From the NCBI GenBank assembly GCA_035940955.1, contig DASZEJ010000132.1:1-15899 (forward strand): 15,899 nucleotides of DNA. Reading direction: 5' to 3'. The DNA is from CADCVT01 sp035940955 (lineage in GTDB: Bacteria; Actinomycetota; Thermoleophilia; Solirubrobacterales; Solirubrobacteraceae). The notes beneath the pieces were generated by a model. That model was not told the origin of the DNA and ran no database searches. It was given only the letters and a program-made list of their open reading frames with translations. Both the position numbers and the translations under genes were made by a program. Within the stretch, counting starts at the first letter, position 1; every line of letters starts with the position of its first letter. Positions 15,015-15,899 of this stretch are shown one piece after another.

Positions 15015-15899
15015 GCGCGAGCCCGTCGAGCGCCAGCCGCAGCAGCTCCGCCGGGTCGCGCGTGCGCAGCGCGCGGCGCGGCGACCGCGAGCCCGGCCCC
15101 CGCTCCACCACGACGTCGGCCGGGTCGCGCAGCACCCGCAGCCGGCCCTCGCGGACGAGCTGCTCGTCGACGCCGCCCATCCGGCCCTCGAACATCGTCC
15201 ACACCGGCGTGCCGAGCGCCGCCGCCTCCCGGTTCATCGAGCCGCCGGCGCTGACGAGCGCGTCCGCGAAGGCGACGAGCGACCGGGCGTCGACCGCCCG
15301 CCCCGGCACGATCACGCGCGACAGCCCCAGCTCGCGCACGTCCGCCGCCTGCGACGCGTTGCGCACCAGCACGACGCACTGCACGCCCTCGCCGTCCAGG
15401 CGCCGCAGCAGCCGCGGCAGCAGCGGCGTCTCGGACCCGCCCAGGTAGAGCGCGTACGACGGCGCGGTGCGCACGACCGCGAGCGGCAGCGACCGGTCGA
15501 CGCCGAGCGCGTCGAGCACCGCGCCGTCGGGCTCGAAGCCGTGCAGCACGTACTCCTCCTTGAGCCCCGGGTAGCGGACGAGCTTCGACCCCCGCGCCCC
15601 GAAGCGCGCGAGCCGCTCCGCGGGGATCGCCTCCGGCACGAGCACCCGGTTCGCCAGCCGGCAGTTCAGGTGGTGCTGGGCGAGCGCCCACTCGTAGTCG
15701 AACGTCGTCGCGTTCGGGACGCCGAGCACCCGCGCGGCGACCGGCAGGTCGGTCGAGCCGTGCGCGAGCCCGGCGTCGAACGGGCCCCGCGCCCGGCCGA
15801 AGCGCGCCATCTGCCCCACCCGCGACGCCGCGGCGCGCGCCTTGTCCACCCGGCGCACGCCCCCGTGCTCGCCGAACGCCGTGTACGGATGCCCCCAGT
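15001..15899 (-). CDS. DUF354-family GT-B-like protein (5' end cut by window)
   Basis: The frame stays open to the window edge. The residues upstream of the GTG at 15858 read WGHPYTAFGEHGG, which fits the family's G..Y..iG.HGG segment just before the Lys/Arg-rich helix (VDKARAAASR). The gene therefore continues past base 15899 and the GTG is probably internal. Further landmarks: FDAGLAHGSTDLPVAARVLGVPNATTFDYEWA, NRVLVPEAIP, RYPGLKEEYVL and, in the C-terminal half, SYALYLGGSETPLLPRLLRRL and VSAGGSMNREAAALGTPVWTMF. These resemble the two Rossmann halves of DUF354 proteins, which are related to UDP-GlcNAc 2-epimerases and GT-B transferases and are found in polysaccharide loci. Its role with WecA and the other glycan genes is plausible but unproven. 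About 40-60 N-terminal residues are probably outside the window. Confidence 0.82.
   Translation of the reverse strand, partial: WGHPYTAFGEHGGVRRVDKARAAASRVGQMARFGRARGPFDAGLAHGSTDLPVAARVLGVPNATTFDYEWALAQHHLNCRLANRVLVPEAIPAERLARFGARGSKLVRYPGLKEEYVLHGFEPDGAVLDALGVDRSLPLAVVRTAPSYALYLGGSETPLLPRLLRRLDGEGVQCVVLVRNASQAADVRELGLSRVIVPGRAVDARSLVAFADALVSAGGSMNREAAALGTPVWTMFEGRMGGVDEQLVREGRLRVLRDPADVVVERGPGSRSPRRALRTRDPAELLRLALDGLAPAPL

Noticed and set aside
12911..15691. Upstream extension of the second epimerase frame to 15691 on the minus strand.
   Set aside because: The extension is low-complexity and runs through wecA and the other epimerase; the ATG at 12910 directly precedes the NAD-binding motif and overlaps the upstream stop as ATGA.

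Overview
The window comes from a very G+C-rich bacterium (roughly three-quarters G+C by eye). The order prmC - tsaC/Sua5 - glyA - wecA is the order seen in actinobacteria between prfA and the ATP synthase operon. The secreted proteins have Arg-rich C-terminal tails, and one small protein carries a WGVVVFTARNG...C motif. Both remind me of Thermoleophilia (Solirubrobacter/Conexibacter-like) genomes. That lineage call is inference from gene order and style, not from a search.

Layout. Plus strand 1-4911: the end of prmC (release-factor glutamine methyltransferase), tsaC (tRNA t6A synthesis) overlapping it by 4 nt, then a large secreted M14-type zinc carboxypeptidase. At 4981-5349 there is a lone STAS anti-anti-sigma protein with its own promoter-like sequence. 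Converging on it is a secreted PKD-domain gene (6445 to 5346, minus) broken by one apparently missing base. glyA (6555-7847, plus) follows and ends in a strong GC hairpin.

Minus strand 13749 down to 7889: four sugar-nucleotide and glycan genes read in order, namely an SDR epimerase without its catalytic Tyr, a second SDR epimerase that carries an in-frame REP-like repeat cluster, a TIM-barrel/CapD dehydratase fusion, and a GT4 glycosyltransferase. Next come two small exported proteins behind their own promoter-like sequence: a Cys/His-rich 124-residue protein and a 194-residue protein. wecA (plus, 13805-14983) diverges from this cluster, and a partial DUF354 GT-B-like gene (minus, 15001-end) converges on wecA.

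How they work together. prmC, tsaC and glyA are translation and one-carbon housekeeping genes. WecA would load a sugar-1-phosphate onto undecaprenyl phosphate, and the adjacent epimerases, CapD-like enzyme, GT4 and DUF354 protein could supply and add sugars for a surface glycan; the actual glycan is unknown. The most unusual feature is three exact 33-bp repeats plus one inverted copy (12183-12298), translated in frame as LKGSDPS repeats in a loop of the second epimerase. All long antisense reading frames over these genes look like G+C-driven shadows. No RNA genes, CRISPR arrays, insertion sequences or origins were seen.
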